The notes under the pieces are model-generated. The model made no database searches and was not told the origin of the DNA. It saw only the letters and a program-made list of their open reading frames with translations. Shown piece by piece: positions 1-9,644 of a stretch of 64,000 nt of DNA. How positions within the stretch are numbered: the first letter of the stretch is position 1; each line of letters opens with the position of its first letter. Made by a program: the position numbers and the translations under genes. The DNA is taken from contig NZ_QHJF01000005.1 in the NCBI RefSeq assembly GCF_003259225.1, forward strand, positions 236,808-300,807, given 5' to 3'. This DNA is from Marinomonas arctica (GTDB lineage Bacteria; Pseudomonadota; Gammaproteobacteria; Pseudomonadales; Marinomonadaceae).

Positions 1-532
1 GCTTTAACGTCGCCAACGCTGCATTAAACTCGGTTAACGTCCATGGCTGCGCTAATGTCGGAATACGGATATTAGCCTCCACTAGAGTCGACTTACGTGT
101 AATCATCGCCACAGCAGCGTCCCATAATCCTAAAGAATAAAGCTGGCCATCCCAGTAACCCTTTGTGCCCGGCAAAAAGTCTTCTATTGCTGCACTATTA
201 ATATTCAAAGGCTGTAAATACCCCGCCCACGCCCAATTAGGCATAACCGGCCCATCCACATCCAGAATATCGGGTAAGTTACCCGCTAGAGCAGCGGCAA
301 TAACCGAATCGTTATAGGATTCTTGGGGAAAGCTTTGCAGCGCCACTTTCCAATTCGATTGGCTGGCGTTGAAATCCCCCACAATTTGATCAATGATTTT
401 GGCTTCTACTGGATTGCCTGCACCGTGATACCACAAGGACAATTCTGTCGCCGCAAAGCCATTGATAGAGCCCAAGCTCAATAACGGAATAGTCGAAGCC
501 AATAGTACGTTTTTCATTATTTTTGTTTTCAT
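1..532 (-). CDS. Sugar ABC transporter substrate-binding protein (N-terminal part, cut by window edge)
   Basis: The reverse strand reads without a stop from an ATG at 532 to the window edge, giving 177 residues. The first ~27 residues are a signal peptide (KTKIMKN, hydrophobic stretch, SINGFA-A). The mature start, TELSLWYHGAGNPVEAKIID, is typical of extracellular solute-binding proteins family 1 (MalE/UgpB class, CUT1 sugar importers). Motifs such as LPDILDVDG and the later YSLGLWDAA fit that fold. A second in-frame ATG lies at 517. The gene follows a LacI-type regulator on the same strand and has an operator-like palindrome 30 bp upstream of its start, so it is probably the first gene of a repressible sugar uptake operon. 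The sugar cannot be read from this fragment. Confidence 0.85.
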   Translation of the reverse strand, partial: MKTKIMKNVLLASTIPLLSLGSINGFAATELSLWYHGAGNPVEAKIIDQIVGDFNASQSNWKVALQSFPQESYNDSVIAAALAGNLPDILDVDGPVMPNWAWAGYLQPLNINSAAIEDFLPGTKGYWDGQLYSLGLWDAAVAMITRKSTLVEANIRIPTLAQPWTLTEFNAALATLK

Positions 533-561
533 CGTTCACGTCTCCAAAGGGGTAACATTTA

Positions 562-577
562 ATGACATCGATGTCAT
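562..577. promoter_or_regulatory. LacI-family operator (perfect 16-bp palindrome) upstream of the ABC operon
   Basis: The sequence ATGACATCGATGTCAT is a perfect palindrome with a central CG, as is usual for LacI-family operators. The same 16 bases recur at 1717-1732 in front of the regulator gene. It lies 30 bp upstream of the substrate-binding protein ATG, where bound repressor would block transcription. Confidence 0.8.
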
Positions 578-590
578 TTTGGGGCATTTT

Positions 591-612
591 AAAAAGACAC
601 GAGTGTCTTTTT
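591..612. terminator. Inverted repeat downstream of the LacI gene, possible terminator
   Basis: Arms AAAAAGACAC and GTGTCTTTTT flank a GA spacer. On the reverse strand the second arm ends in a T-run, so it could end the lacI transcript. The GTGTC/GACAC core partly resembles the nearby operators, so a second weaker repressor site is the alternative. The tiny loop makes a terminator uncertain. Confidence 0.4.
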
Positions 613-652
613 AAAATTAACAAAGGGTAAAACCGCCTAGCCTACATCTCAC

Positions 653-1699
653 CTAGCTAGACTGAGGTTGCACAGAATGACGCCATACAACCGGGCTTGC
701 AACATAGCTTGGCGTTGTTGACGAATGGTATTGTTTCGTATCAATTTGTTTTAACAACAGCTTTGCTGCTTCCATTCCGATCTCACGATACGCTAAATCC
801 ACAGTGGTTAAGGATGGAGACAAGCTCTCCGTAATCGCCAAATAATTATCATATCCCGCTACGGATATATCTTCTGGAATTCGAACACCACGAGAACGCA
901 GCATTCTATAAATTTTCAACGCCATAATATCGTTACCACAACAAATCGCGGTAGGGGGTTGATCCAGCCCTAATAAATAATCTACAGCCTGCTCCAGCAA
1001 TACCTTGCTAACTTCTTGGTCTAAAGTATCAACACAAATTATTAAGGTGTCATCAATATCAATACCTGCATTTTTTAGAGCGTTACGATAACCTTGTGTT
1101 CTCAATTCTGTGGCTAATATAGTTTTATCAAGACTTAAATACGCAATTCGTCGATGACCGGCTGAAAGGATCTGCTTGACCAAATTATATTGCCCCCACT
1201 CATCATCAGGTATCACAGCAGGTGTTTGCTGATCATCAAAGCAATTTGCCAAAACAATGGCGATGTTCTTGTTTTGAACTGGTAAACTGACTTGTTGATG
1301 ACAATCTGCCACATAAATAATGCCTTCAACGCGATGCTCCTGAAACGTCCGAATTAAATGTGCCACAAGCTTAATATCGTCACCCGTATCGCCAATCAGT
1401 AATGTTTTACTAGATGCTTGAATGACAGTCTGAATACCCTGCAAGATAAACAAATCAGGCAACCCTGTCGGACCTGATATAGGATTATGAGAAATTGCCC
1501 CCGTTATAACACCGATTAAACCCGACTTATTGGAACGCATGGCTCTTGCCGCGGTACTTGGAACATAGCCTAATTGGTCAATAGCAGCTTGAACCTTTAA
1601 ACGTGTTGCTTCACCCACTGGCGCGTCATTATTCAGAACCCTAGAAACGGTCTTGGGCGATACATTGGCGATTTTAGCCACATCGTAAATAGTAGACAT
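653..1699 (-). CDS. LacI-family transcriptional repressor
   Basis: 348 residues. The N-terminus, STIYDVAKIANVSPKTVSRVLNN, is the LacI/GalR helix-turn-helix, followed by the hinge helix (YVPSTAARAMRS, about residues 46-58) and a periplasmic-binding-protein-like effector domain to the C-terminus (LIGVITG; AGYDNYLAITESLSPSLTTV). The length is normal for the family. The gene lies directly upstream of, and on the same strand as, a sugar-binding protein gene. Identical palindromes precede both genes, so it most likely represses itself and the ABC operon until a sugar is bound. The inducer cannot be named from sequence. The start is an ATG placing the HTH at residues 4-23. Confidence 0.93.
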   Translation of the reverse strand: MSTIYDVAKIANVSPKTVSRVLNNDAPVGEATRLKVQAAIDQLGYVPSTAARAMRSNKSGLIGVITGAISHNPISGPTGLPDLFILQGIQTVIQASSKTLLIGDTGDDIKLVAHLIRTFQEHRVEGIIYVADCHQQVSLPVQNKNIAIVLANCFDDQQTPAVIPDDEWGQYNLVKQILSAGHRRIAYLSLDKTILATELRTQGYRNALKNAGIDIDDTLIICVDTLDQEVSKVLLEQAVDYLLGLDQPPTAICCGNDIMALKIYRMLRSRGVRIPEDISVAGYDNYLAITESLSPSLTTVDLAYREIGMEAAKLLLKQIDTKQYHSSTTPSYVASPVVWRHSVQPQSS

Positions 1700-1716
1700 T
1701 AAGCATTAACCTTAAA

Positions 1717-1732
1717 ATGACATCGATGTCAT
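1717..1732. promoter_or_regulatory. LacI-family operator in front of the regulator gene
   Basis: A perfect palindrome, ATGACATCGATGTCAT, 17 bp upstream of the repressor start codon. It is identical to the site at 562-577. This supports autoregulation plus control of the downstream transporter operon. Confidence 0.8.
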
Positions 1733-1833
1733 AATAGTGCTAAAATAGACCTTGTCAAGAAAAATCTGGGTAAATAACAATCAGGTGTGTCGATACCAAT
1801 TCGTTAAATGCTCGTTACATCGACAAAACAGCG

Positions 1834-1869
1834 AAACAAAAATACCCCGATGGGATTACACCATCGGGG
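1834..1869 (-). terminator. Intrinsic terminator of the MFS gene
   Basis: On the reverse strand a 9-bp GC-rich stem (CCCCGATGG / CCATCGGGG, 7-base loop) is followed by an ATTTTTG run. It lies 18 bp past the stop codon of the MFS transporter gene. Confidence 0.8.
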
Positions 1870-1886
1870 CTAGAAACGTTATCCGA

Positions 1887-3077
1887 TTACTTTGCTGGAC
1901 CAGTTCGTAAACCAATAGCCACAGCGATAGCAGCTGCCAGCAAAATCATGGCAGCGATGCTGAATACCCCCAAGGCACCACTGATGTCGAACACAAGCCC
2001 ACCCGCTGCGGCGCCCAGTGCAATGGCCACCTGAATGGTGGCGACCATAAGCCCACCACCACTTTCCGCTTCGTCGGGAACACTGCGTGTAATCCATGTT
2101 GACCACGCGACTGGCACGCCACCAAACGCCATCCCCCAGATCGCCACTAAAATTGCCGTAGGTGCAATGCCTTGAAAGCTCACCATACCTAAGCCAGCCA
2201 GCCCCATAATCAATGGCATAAGAGCCAAGGTTAGACGCAACGATCTGCCGATCAACGTACCTGCAATGTGGGTACCGATGAAATTCGCCACGCCAAAACC
2301 CAACAGAATCCCTGAAATACCCGCCGTCGCTACGCCCGTCACGTTTTCAAGAAATGGTCGTATATAGGTGAATAAGGCAAAATGACCCGTAAAAATAAGC
2401 ACCAACACAAACAGACCAAACTTCATCCGTGGACGATTCATTACCGCAATCAGCGTACCTAATGTGGCCCGACCTCGCGGAGGAATGCTTGGCAGTGTGA
2501 AAAATTGCACCACAAGCGTCAAAACACCCAGCAAGGACGCCACTAAGAAAACATGACGCCAGCCAATAATTCCTCCCAGATAGCTGCCCAAGGGAGCCGC
2601 AAAAATCGCCGCGGCGGACACACCGCTAAACATAATAGCCAAAGCTCGTGGAACACTGCTCTCCGGCACCAACCTTATAACGGTGGCTGCCGCCATGGTC
2701 CAAAAACCACCAAGAGCAATCCCAAGCAGTACGCGCCCAGCCAGCAGCAGAACAAAGTTCGGCGCAAAAGCAACCAAAATATTCGACACAATTAGCAACA
2801 CCGAAAATCCCAACAGGACATGACGACGATCTATCCCACGCGTAACCGTGGCGGTTAAAAGGCTAGCAGCCACGGCAAGAAGTGCTGTCGCGGAAACGGC
2901 TTGGCCTGCCATGCCTTCTGTAATGGAAAGATCCGATGCCATGGGGGTTAATAGACTAGCAGGCAAAAACTCCGCTGAAACTAGCCCAAAAACCCCTAGT
3001 GTCATAGCGATTACGGCCCCCCAAGCAGGTACATCTTGTTGTGCCTGTGCTGGGGACACATTTACTGTATTCGTCAT
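1887..3077 (-). CDS. MFS drug/nucleoside exporter, NepI-like
   Basis: 396 residues with about 12 hydrophobic helices, a DHA1-type major facilitator. Several stretches match what I recall of E. coli NepI (purine ribonucleoside efflux, also 396 residues): EFLPASLLTPMASDL in helix 1, ALGGFWTMAA, RLVPESSVPRALAI after helix 4, FTYIRPFLENVTG in mid-protein and WSTWITRSVPDEAESGGGL. Proton-driven export of purine ribonucleosides is therefore the likely role, although DHA1 members differ in substrate, so no symbol is given. The gene is divergent from an AraC-type regulator across a 110-bp gap holding a long inverted repeat. That layout suggests activation or repression by its neighbour. Confidence 0.85.
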   Translation of the reverse strand: MTNTVNVSPAQAQQDVPAWGAVIAMTLGVFGLVSAEFLPASLLTPMASDLSITEGMAGQAVSATALLAVAASLLTATVTRGIDRRHVLLGFSVLLIVSNILVAFAPNFVLLLAGRVLLGIALGGFWTMAAATVIRLVPESSVPRALAIMFSGVSAAAIFAAPLGSYLGGIIGWRHVFLVASLLGVLTLVVQFFTLPSIPPRGRATLGTLIAVMNRPRMKFGLFVLVLIFTGHFALFTYIRPFLENVTGVATAGISGILLGFGVANFIGTHIAGTLIGRSLRLTLALMPLIMGLAGLGMVSFQGIAPTAILVAIWGMAFGGVPVAWSTWITRSVPDEAESGGGLMVATIQVAIALGAAAGGLVFDISGALGVFSIAAMILLAAAIAVAIGLRTGPAK

Positions 3078-3132
3078 TAAACGTCCTCTTAACTGAATGT
3101 TGATAAATTACGTACAGAATAATATGGACAGG

Positions 3133-3180
3133 CCGGACGATATATACCAATATATCTTAAATTAATACCATATCGTCCGG
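3133..3180. promoter_or_regulatory. Inverted repeat in the MFS / AraC divergent promoter region
   Basis: Eleven-base arms, CCGGACGATAT (3133-3143) and ATATCGTCCGG (3170-3180), are perfectly complementary and separated by 26 AT-rich bases. The repeat ends 7 bp before the AraC-type start codon. The arm-to-arm distance is about 37 bp, or 3.5 helical turns. This suggests two half-sites for the adjacent regulator. A hairpin in the mRNA leader is the alternative. Confidence 0.6.
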
Positions 3181-3187
3181 AGTAGCT

Positions 3188-4171
3188 ATGTCACTTTCCT
3201 CGCTAAACAACGCACATCATGAAAACCAACACGATATGGTCAATGCGCTTTTATCTGGTGTTCGTCTTAAGGGACTTGAATACAGACGAGTCGACATTTC
3301 CGCGCCATTTGGTCTACGATTCGGAGAAGGTGCTGATAAGCAACTGGCGTACTTTCATTTTATCGGTCAAGGTTCTGCCTTTTTGCGCACCCGAAATGGC
3401 ACGGTGCAACAACTTGCCTGTGGCGATGCGGTGTTAATTCCTTGTGCTGGAGTCCATGATCTTTACAGCGAAGACCATGTCTCGTTAGTCAGTATTGATG
3501 CTTTTGAAAAAGTTCCGTTATGTGACTCCACCGCAGAAATCAGCGCTTGTGACCTTAAAGTCTGCCGCTCAAGAGATAACTTCATTTTCAGCTGCGCCAT
3601 GGAGTTTGATTTGGGTTGGCTGCACCCGCTGGCACACTTAAAGCCAGAGGTGATGCATATTGAAACCGTGCCCAATCACGACCCACAAATCCCCATCCTT
3701 CTTGATGTCATGACAAAAGAACTCATGGCTAAGCGGCCTGGCTACGGGGTGATATTGACTCGACTTGCCGATGTTGTCGCGGCGGCTATATTGCGTCGTT
3801 GGGTAGAAACTGGCTGCAATGTCTGTGGCTGGGTCGAGGCAATGCGTGACCCCAAGTTAGCGCAAGTCTTATCCGCTCTGCATCGTGACCCCGGAAGACA
3901 GTGGTCCGTTGCAGATATGGCCATCGAGATGGGGGTTTCTCGATCCGTGTTTGCTGAGCGATTTACAGAGTTAACTCAATATACGCCCCAGCAATACCTT
4001 GGTAACTTACGCATGCGCCTTGCCAGCCAATGGATCAGCCATGACAACCTCTCACTCGATGACATTGCCAATCGACTTGGTTACAGTTCTACGGCGTCAT
4101 TTAGCCGAGCCTTCAAACGCATGACTGGGATACCTCCCGGCGCGGTAAGACGTGGTGTGTATCCAGAATAA
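3188..4171 (+). CDS. AraC-family transcriptional regulator (cupin + HTH)
   Basis: 327 residues. Residues ~20-190 form an AraC-type cupin sensor domain (FHFIGQGSAFLRTRNG, LACGDAVLIPCAGVHDLY). The C-terminal ~100 residues hold the double helix-turn-helix, with WSVADMAIEMGVSRSVFAERF for the first and LSLDDIANRLGYSSTASFSRAFKR for the second, ending in the family signature TGIPPGAVR. Divergent transcription from the NepI-like exporter, and the inverted repeat just before this start codon, suggest it controls the exporter and itself. The effector is unknown. Confidence 0.9.
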   Translation: MSLSSLNNAHHENQHDMVNALLSGVRLKGLEYRRVDISAPFGLRFGEGADKQLAYFHFIGQGSAFLRTRNGTVQQLACGDAVLIPCAGVHDLYSEDHVSLVSIDAFEKVPLCDSTAEISACDLKVCRSRDNFIFSCAMEFDLGWLHPLAHLKPEVMHIETVPNHDPQIPILLDVMTKELMAKRPGYGVILTRLADVVAAAILRRWVETGCNVCGWVEAMRDPKLAQVLSALHRDPGRQWSVADMAIEMGVSRSVFAERFTELTQYTPQQYLGNLRMRLASQWISHDNLSLDDIANRLGYSSTASFSRAFKRMTGIPPGAVRRGVYPE

Positions 4172-4343
4172 AACACATCCTCAGAAGGTTACTGGCCTCT
4201 TTCTTAAGCTGTATAACGTCTTACAAACGAATCGACCATCCTGCTAAAAATGCACATTAGTGTGGATGATACAAGCTTAGATAGAGTTGATCATAAACGA
4301 CTGGTAGAATGGCTGAGTCTCATTTTTCACAAGGCTTAAATGC

Positions 4344-5408
4344 ATGACTAGATTCATAAAGTACCGTTTCAACCACATCTCTTTAGGAGGAATTAGCGCC
4401 TTACTAATGGCAGCATTGCTAACGGGATGCAGTGAACCACCCAAAATAGAAAGCATTGAAGGCTATGCACAAGGTACAACGTACCAGATTCTATTCTGGG
4501 CAGAGGATGCCACCCCTGTCAGCGAGGTACAAACTGAATTCGATATTACCCTTGCGCAGATTGATAAAGAGCTCTCCACCTATCGTCCCGATTCCTACAT
4601 TTCTGAATTTAATGCCAATCCCTCTCTGGCATGGCAACCCGCTTCTCAGGATTTTATTGACCTAATCAAGATATCTAAAGACATTCACCATCGCTCGGCG
4701 GGGTGTTATGACCCAACCGTTGGCCCACTGTTTGACTTATGGGGCTTTAAAAAAGCAACGCTTCACGTTCCAACAAACGAAGAACTGGCCATGGTCAAAG
4801 CAGAGTTGGGTATAGATAAAATTGAAGTAGACGATAAAAACAAGCGTATTCGTAAAACTCGGCCATTTTTACAACTTGATTTTTCCTCCATGGGCGAAGG
4901 CTATACCATTGGCAAGCTGAGCGAAATACTCGAATCAAAAGGTTTTCAGAATTACATGGTGCAATTTGGTGGTGATATGAAAGTCAAAGGTCACAAACCA
5001 AATGGTGATGAATGGCGCATCGCCATTCAGCAACCCATTCCATCAAAAGATGGCCTGCCTAAAATCCATAAAATCATGACAGTCACCAACTACCAAGGCA
5101 TTACACTGGATACCTCTGGGACTTACAATCGCCACTTTGACGATAACGGCGTGGAGTACTCTCATATTATTAATCCAAGCACAGGTAAACCAATCAAGCA
5201 TGACCTTGTCTCGGCGTCTGTCTTTGGAACCGATGGAAGAGTCAGCGACGCATGGGCAACGGCCATGTTATGTCTTGGTTTTGATGAAGGCGCTAAAATC
5301 GCCAAAAACGAAAACTTAGAAGTTTTCTTCATCGAAAGAAAACAAGAGAAATTAATCGATTCCAGCAGCACGGCTATGCTAAAAACCAACAAAGTTGAAT
5401 TTGATTAA
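4344..5408 (+). CDS. apbE: FAD:protein FMN transferase (ApbE family lipoprotein)
   Basis: 354 residues. Signal peptide with lipobox LLTGC (Cys29), so a lipid-anchored periplasmic protein. ApbE hallmarks follow: EGYAQGTTYQI near the start, DKELSTYRPDSYISEFN, LDFSSMGEGYTIGKL, MVQFGGDMKVKG, and the C-terminal ITLDTSGTYNRHF and HIINPSTGKPI. The enzyme attaches FMN covalently to Thr/Ser of periplasmic-facing subunits such as NqrB/NqrC or RnfG/RnfD and needs Mg2+. No flavinylation client is encoded in this window, so it acts on proteins encoded elsewhere. It stands alone, convergent with the uxu operon. Confidence 0.93.
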   Translation: MTRFIKYRFNHISLGGISALLMAALLTGCSEPPKIESIEGYAQGTTYQILFWAEDATPVSEVQTEFDITLAQIDKELSTYRPDSYISEFNANPSLAWQPASQDFIDLIKISKDIHHRSAGCYDPTVGPLFDLWGFKKATLHVPTNEELAMVKAELGIDKIEVDDKNKRIRKTRPFLQLDFSSMGEGYTIGKLSEILESKGFQNYMVQFGGDMKVKGHKPNGDEWRIAIQQPIPSKDGLPKIHKIMTVTNYQGITLDTSGTYNRHFDDNGVEYSHIINPSTGKPIKHDLVSASVFGTDGRVSDAWATAMLCLGFDEGAKIAKNENLEVFFIERKQEKLIDSSSTAMLKTNKVEFD

Positions 5409-5415
5409 TACCATT

Positions 5416-5453
5416 GCCCTCCCAGTAGTACATGGCTCAACTATTGGGAGGGC
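5416..5453. terminator. Hairpin between convergent apbE and uxuA
   Basis: A 13-bp stem (GCCCTCCCAGTAG / CTATTGGGAGGGC, one G-T pair) with a 12-base loop lies between the two convergent genes and could serve both strands. No T-run follows. A second, weaker 7-bp repeat (CAATACC / GGTATTG) lies at 5465-5497. Confidence 0.55.
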
Positions 5454-5526
5454 TTCGAAACACCCAATACCAAGACACTCAGGTCAGGAAGGTATTGAGG
5501 CATTCAAAAATTAACAACTCGCTAGG

Positions 5527-6702
5527 CTAAAGTGTGCTTTTCAGCCCAAGCTCTAAACCACGCACTTCTGCCAAACCTTTCATTCGACCCAGTTTTGAGT
5601 AACCCGGTTTTGAATTCTTTTCTAGGTCGTTAAGGATTTGATGGCCGTGGTCTGGTCGCATTGGGATCAGGCTCGGAGCGTTGTTATCGTGTCGCTTTTT
5701 CTCTTCGACAAGAAGCGCACGCACTACGCCGACCATGTCTACGTCGCCACCAAGGTGTGACGCTTCATGGAAGCTGCCTGCGACTTCTTCACGCTTGGTA
5801 GAACGCAAGTGAGTAAAGAAGATGCGCGATCCAAAACGCTGCACCATATCCACCAAGTCGTTGTCTGCACGTACGCCGTAAGACCCAGTACATAAGGTAA
5901 TGCCATTCGCAGGACTCGGCACTGACGTCACCAACCATTCGATGTCGTCTTTCACAGACACCACGCGTGGTAGGCCAAGAATCGGGCGTGGTGGATCATC
6001 TGGGTGAATCGCCAAACGCAAGCCACCTTGTTCCGCTGCAGGCACAATTTCTTCTAAGAAAAGTTTTAAATGCTCGCGCAACTTGTTCTTGTCGATGCCA
6101 TCGTACTCGTCCAATTTTTCGCGGAACTGCTCTAGCGTGTAGCTTTCTTCTGAGCCAGGAAGACCAGCGATGATATTCGCAACTAAACGGTCTTTATCTT
6201 CAGTCTTTAGGTTCTCTAAGAAGGTTTTCGCTTGCGCTTTTTCTTCGTCATTGTATTCAGATTCTGCGCCTTTGCGCTCTAGAATGTACAATTCAAACGC
6301 AGCAAAAGCGGTTTGATCAAAACGCAACGCGCGGGAACCATCTGGTAATTCGTAATCCAAATCGGTACGAGTCCAATCCAGTACAGGCATAAAGTTATAG
6401 CATACGGTGTCGATGCCACATTCAGCTAAATTCAGCAAAGTTTGCTTGTAGTTTTGAATGTACTCTTGGTAATTACCGGTACGCTTTTTAATGTCCTCAT
6501 GGACGGGGACACTTTCCACGACAGACCAACGCAGTGAATGAGCCTCTATCATGGCTTTGCGCGCTTTAATCGCTTCCACAGGCCAGACTTCGCCATTGGG
6601 GATTTCATGTAAAGCCGTGACGACACCCGTTGCCCCAGTTTGACGAATATCCGTCAAGGTTGTTTCGTCGTTTGGTCCAAACCAACGCCAAGTATGTTCC
6701 AT
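5527..6702 (-). CDS. uxuA: Mannonate dehydratase
   Basis: 391 residues, the usual UxuA length. It dehydrates D-mannonate to 2-keto-3-deoxy-D-gluconate. Recognisable blocks: [16 protein letters not shown] at the start, [44 protein letters not shown] (metal-binding region), [23 protein letters not shown] and the C-terminal [10 protein letters not shown]. The frame is open further upstream, but the ATG at 6702 follows GGAGG with good spacing and gives the canonical N-terminus. The uxuB stop codon ends one base before this start, so the two are translationally coupled. It is the last gene of the leftward hexuronate operon. Confidence 0.96.
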   Translation of the reverse strand: MEHTWRWFGPNDETTLTDIRQTGATGVVTALHEIPNGEVWPVEAIKARKAMIEAHSLRWSVVESVPVHEDIKKRTGNYQEYIQNYKQTLLNLAECGIDTVCYNFMPVLDWTRTDLDYELPDGSRALRFDQTAFAAFELYILERKGAESEYNDEEKAQAKTFLENLKTEDKDRLVANIIAGLPGSEESYTLEQFREKLDEYDGIDKNKLREHLKLFLEEIVPAAEQGGLRLAIHPDDPPRPILGLPRVVSVKDDIEWLVTSVPSPANGITLCTGSYGVRADNDLVDMVQRFGSRIFFTHLRSTKREEVAGSFHEASHLGGDVDMVGVVRALLVEEKKRHDNNAPSLIPMRPDHGHQILNDLEKNSKPGYSKLGRMKGLAEVRGLELGLKSTL

Positions 6703-6703
6703 T

Positions 6704-8197
6704 TTATCCTCCGAAATTCGCAGTGTTGTTATTGGACAGTCTGTTGTTGAATGACAGACAATCCGTAACACCGCTTGAAATAATTGTTTGATAAGCATTC
6801 AGCACAGCACGAGAAAACATCTCGCTTTGACTGAGTGTGGTTGAAAAAATATCGTTCAGTTTTAGTGCTTCGCGCACCAAGCTTTCAGGGTCAGCACAAC
6901 GACCATGAAGCTCACTTAATGTCTGTGCCATTGGGTCGTCGACCTTGTATTGATTGCCTTCAAGGTCTTCACCGCGCACATAAAATAGCCATGCCGCGAC
7001 ACCTAACGCCGTTGCATTTAGATCGCCCTGTTTTACATCGTTGGCCAAACGCTCTTCCGCACCATTTAACCAGCGCTGGGGAATTTTCTGTGATCCATCC
7101 ATCGCTATTTGTGACAACTGATGCTGCAGGCTGTCATTGGCAAAACGGCTCACTAAACTGTCGATATAGGTTTGAACTTGTACTTCTTGCGGTAAATCCA
7201 AAGTTGGTGCGGCTTCAAAGCCCATATAGTGACGAATCAAGCTGGCGAACTTTTCATCCGCAACCGCTTGAGCCACGGTTTTGTATTTAGCCGCTAACCC
7301 AACATAAGCAAGCAAAGAGTGACTGCCGTTTAACAAGCGCAGTTTCATGGTTTCAAACGGGTGAACGTCTTTCACCATTTGCACGCCGTCATGCTCCCAA
7401 TCTGGGCGACCTTGCGGAAAGTTGTCTTCTACTACCCATTGACTAAAGGCTTCACACATCACAGCATTTTGATCGTGACAATCAAGTTCCTTCTGCAATC
7501 GCTCGCGTGAAGCATCCGACATGGCTGGCACTATTCTGTCCACCATGGAACTTGGGAAAGCCACATTGTCTTCAATCCATTTAGCAAACTCGGCGGAGCG
7601 ATGTGCTGCCAACTCACAGACCACTCGACGCGTTAAACTGCCGTTATTCGGCATGTTGTCACAGGACAAAATGGTGAACGGCGGTAAACCAGATTCTTTT
7701 CTGCGATACAAGGCTTCCACCAAGATCCCTGGTGCCGTTTTTGGTGACGCGGGGGTCTGAATATCGTGCTGAATACTTGGGTCATCCTGACGCAATGTTT
7801 TGTCCGCTGGTGCTAAGTAGTAGCCTTTTTCAGTCACGGTGAGCGTGACTATCTTAGTCTTTGGCGACACTAGCTTTTCAAATAAAGGCTCTTTATCGGT
7901 GCCAGCAAACAAAGCATCACGAATAGCATTAATTTCACGCAATTCGACATTCTGGCTGTCTTGATATTCCGCAATATGGTAGCGGCAGCCATTGGCTTTA
8001 AGCTCGTCAACCAGTTGGCTATTCGAGCGAATATTCACGGCACAAATGCCCCAATCTCCACCCTGATTTCGGTTGAGATTTTTTTCTATATAAACGGCTT
8101 GATGCGCACGGTGAAAAGCGCCTAAGCCAATATGAACAATGCCCACATCGACCTTTTCAGGTTCGTATAAACTGTTTGTTGTTTTTATGCTAATCAT
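6704..8197 (-). CDS. uxuB: Fructuronate reductase (mannitol dehydrogenase family)
   Basis: 497 residues. NAD-binding N-terminal domain ([19 protein letters not shown]) and C-terminal mannitol-dehydrogenase domain with the family motif [15 protein letters not shown]. The family includes fructuronate reductase (UxuB), tagaturonate reductase (UxaB) and mannitol dehydrogenase. Placement between uxaC and uxuA points to D-fructuronate to D-mannonate reduction with NADH. No uxaA or separate uxaB is present, so the galacturonate branch is not encoded here. The last ~30 residues ([14 protein letters not shown]) look like a low-complexity extension. Confidence 0.93.
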   Translation of the reverse strand: MISIKTTNSLYEPEKVDVGIVHIGLGAFHRAHQAVYIEKNLNRNQGGDWGICAVNIRSNSQLVDELKANGCRYHIAEYQDSQNVELREINAIRDALFAGTDKEPLFEKLVSPKTKIVTLTVTEKGYYLAPADKTLRQDDPSIQHDIQTPASPKTAPGILVEALYRRKESGLPPFTILSCDNMPNNGSLTRRVVCELAAHRSAEFAKWIEDNVAFPSSMVDRIVPAMSDASRERLQKELDCHDQNAVMCEAFSQWVVEDNFPQGRPDWEHDGVQMVKDVHPFETMKLRLLNGSHSLLAYVGLAAKYKTVAQAVADEKFASLIRHYMGFEAAPTLDLPQEVQVQTYIDSLVSRFANDSLQHQLSQIAMDGSQKIPQRWLNGAEERLANDVKQGDLNATALGVAAWLFYVRGEDLEGNQYKVDDPMAQTLSELHGRCADPESLVREALKLNDIFSTTLSQSEMFSRAVLNAYQTIISSGVTDCLSFNNRLSNNNTANFGG

Positions 8198-8223
8198 GAT
8201 GATTCCTTATGTTTAAAAACGTC

Positions 8224-9630
8224 TTAAAATCCAAAGTATTTCTTAGCGTTTTCTGAACAAATGCCTTTCACCATATCGCCCAATAGCACCATGTCTGCTG
8301 GCGCTTCGCCCCGTTCTACCCAGCCACCTATCATCTCGCACAACAAGCGGCGGAAATACTCATGGCGGGTATAAGATAAAAAGCTACGAGAGTCCGTCAG
8401 CATGCCCACAAACTGGCTCAATAAACCCATTTGCGCCACGCTAGTCAGTTGACGTTGCATACCATCGAGTTGATCGTTGAACCACCAGCCAGAACCGAAT
8501 TGCACCTTGCCAGCCACACCACCACCTTGGAAGTTACCCGCCATGGTCGCCAACATTTCGTTATGCATTGGGTTTAAGCAGTACAGGATGGTTTTGGGTA
8601 ATTCATCAGTTTGGTCTAAAGCATCCAAGAAACCCGACAAAGGTTCCGCAAAGGCACGATCATCCATGGAGTCAAAACCGGAATCCCCACCAATCAGTTT
8701 AAACATTCTGGAAGCGTTATTACGGCGCGCGCCAATATGCAGCTGCATTACCCAACCTTTTTTGGCGTATTGCTTGCCTAACCACACTTGAACCGCACTG
8801 GAAAATTGCGCGATCTCCTGCTCGGTTAACGGCTGCTCATTTATTCGTTTCGTTAGAATGGCATCTAAGTCAGCTTCGCTTGGTTCATTGGCAAAGCGCA
8901 TGATTTCAATGCCGTGGTCAGCACTGCGGCAGCCATGTGCATCGAATACCTCGAGACGTTGCGCCAAAGCATCAATCAGGTCACTAAAGCGCACGATGTT
9001 TTTATCTGCCGCTTTACCAAGTTTATGCAAGTAATCTTTGAAGCCAACATGGTCGACTTTAAAAGCACGATCAGGGCGCCAACTTGGCGTAACAGCAATG
9101 TCGAAGCTGCTGTCATTGGCAATGAACTTGTGATGTTCGAGGCTATCGGCAGGGTCGTCTGTGGTACCAACCATTTTCACCTTCATTTGCTGCATGATGC
9201 CGCGGGCGGAAAACTCAGGTTGCTGCAACATTTCATTGCATTGCTCCCAAATGGCATCGGCCGTTTTAGGCGAAAACAGCACATCCGTAATGCCAAAAGG
9301 ACGACGCAGTTCTAAATGCGTCCAATGGTAAATTGGGTTACCAATACACTGAGGTACGGTTTTCGACCAGGCTTGGTATTTTTCCTTGAAGCTCGCATTG
9401 CCCGTTACTAAACGCTCTTCAATACCAGCGGCACGCATGGCGCGCCACTTGTAATGATCGCCTTCTAGCCAAATTTCACCTAGGTCGGTAAAACGGCGAT
9501 TCTCAGCGATTTCTTGCGGGTTCAAATGGCAATGGTAGTCATAAATTGGCTGATCAGCGGCGTATTCATGATATAAGCGCTTTGCCGTTTCTGTGGTCAG
9601 CAAAAAATCTTCTGTCATAAAGTTTTTCAT
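8224..9630 (-). CDS. uxaC: Glucuronate (uronate) isomerase
   Basis: 468 residues, matching UxaC. It interconverts D-glucuronate/D-fructuronate and D-galacturonate/D-tagaturonate, the first step of hexuronate breakdown. Amidohydrolase-like fold markers: [18 protein letters not shown] with the HxH metal site, [61 protein letters not shown]. Two nearby ATGs exist (MKNFMTEDF); the first is used, following the normal N-terminus. It lies in one operon with uxuB and uxuA, so glucuronate would be taken to 2-keto-3-deoxygluconate. KdgK and KdgA must be encoded elsewhere. Confidence 0.96.
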   Translation of the reverse strand: MKNFMTEDFLLTTETAKRLYHEYAADQPIYDYHCHLNPQEIAENRRFTDLGEIWLEGDHYKWRAMRAAGIEERLVTGNASFKEKYQAWSKTVPQCIGNPIYHWTHLELRRPFGITDVLFSPKTADAIWEQCNEMLQQPEFSARGIMQQMKVKMVGTTDDPADSLEHHKFIANDSSFDIAVTPSWRPDRAFKVDHVGFKDYLHKLGKAADKNIVRFSDLIDALAQRLEVFDAHGCRSADHGIEIMRFANEPSEADLDAILTKRINEQPLTEQEIAQFSSAVQVWLGKQYAKKGWVMQLHIGARRNNASRMFKLIGGDSGFDSMDDRAFAEPLSGFLDALDQTDELPKTILYCLNPMHNEMLATMAGNFQGGGVAGKVQFGSGWWFNDQLDGMQRQLTSVAQMGLLSQFVGMLTDSRSFLSYTRHEYFRRLLCEMIGGWVERGEAPADMVLLGDMVKGICSENAKKYFGF

Positions 9631-9644
9631 ATCATTCCCTCGGC

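Noticed and set aside
4250..4339. 29-codon frame before apbE (starts MHISVDDTSLDRVDHKRL) resembling the start of a hemerythrin-like protein
   Set aside because: Too short, no clear ribosome site, and the resemblance rests on a few residues.
6703..6798. N-terminal extension of uxuA upstream of 6702
   Set aside because: The extension would overlap uxuB, has no ribosome site, and does not resemble UxuA; the ATG at 6702 has GGAGG and the family N-terminus.
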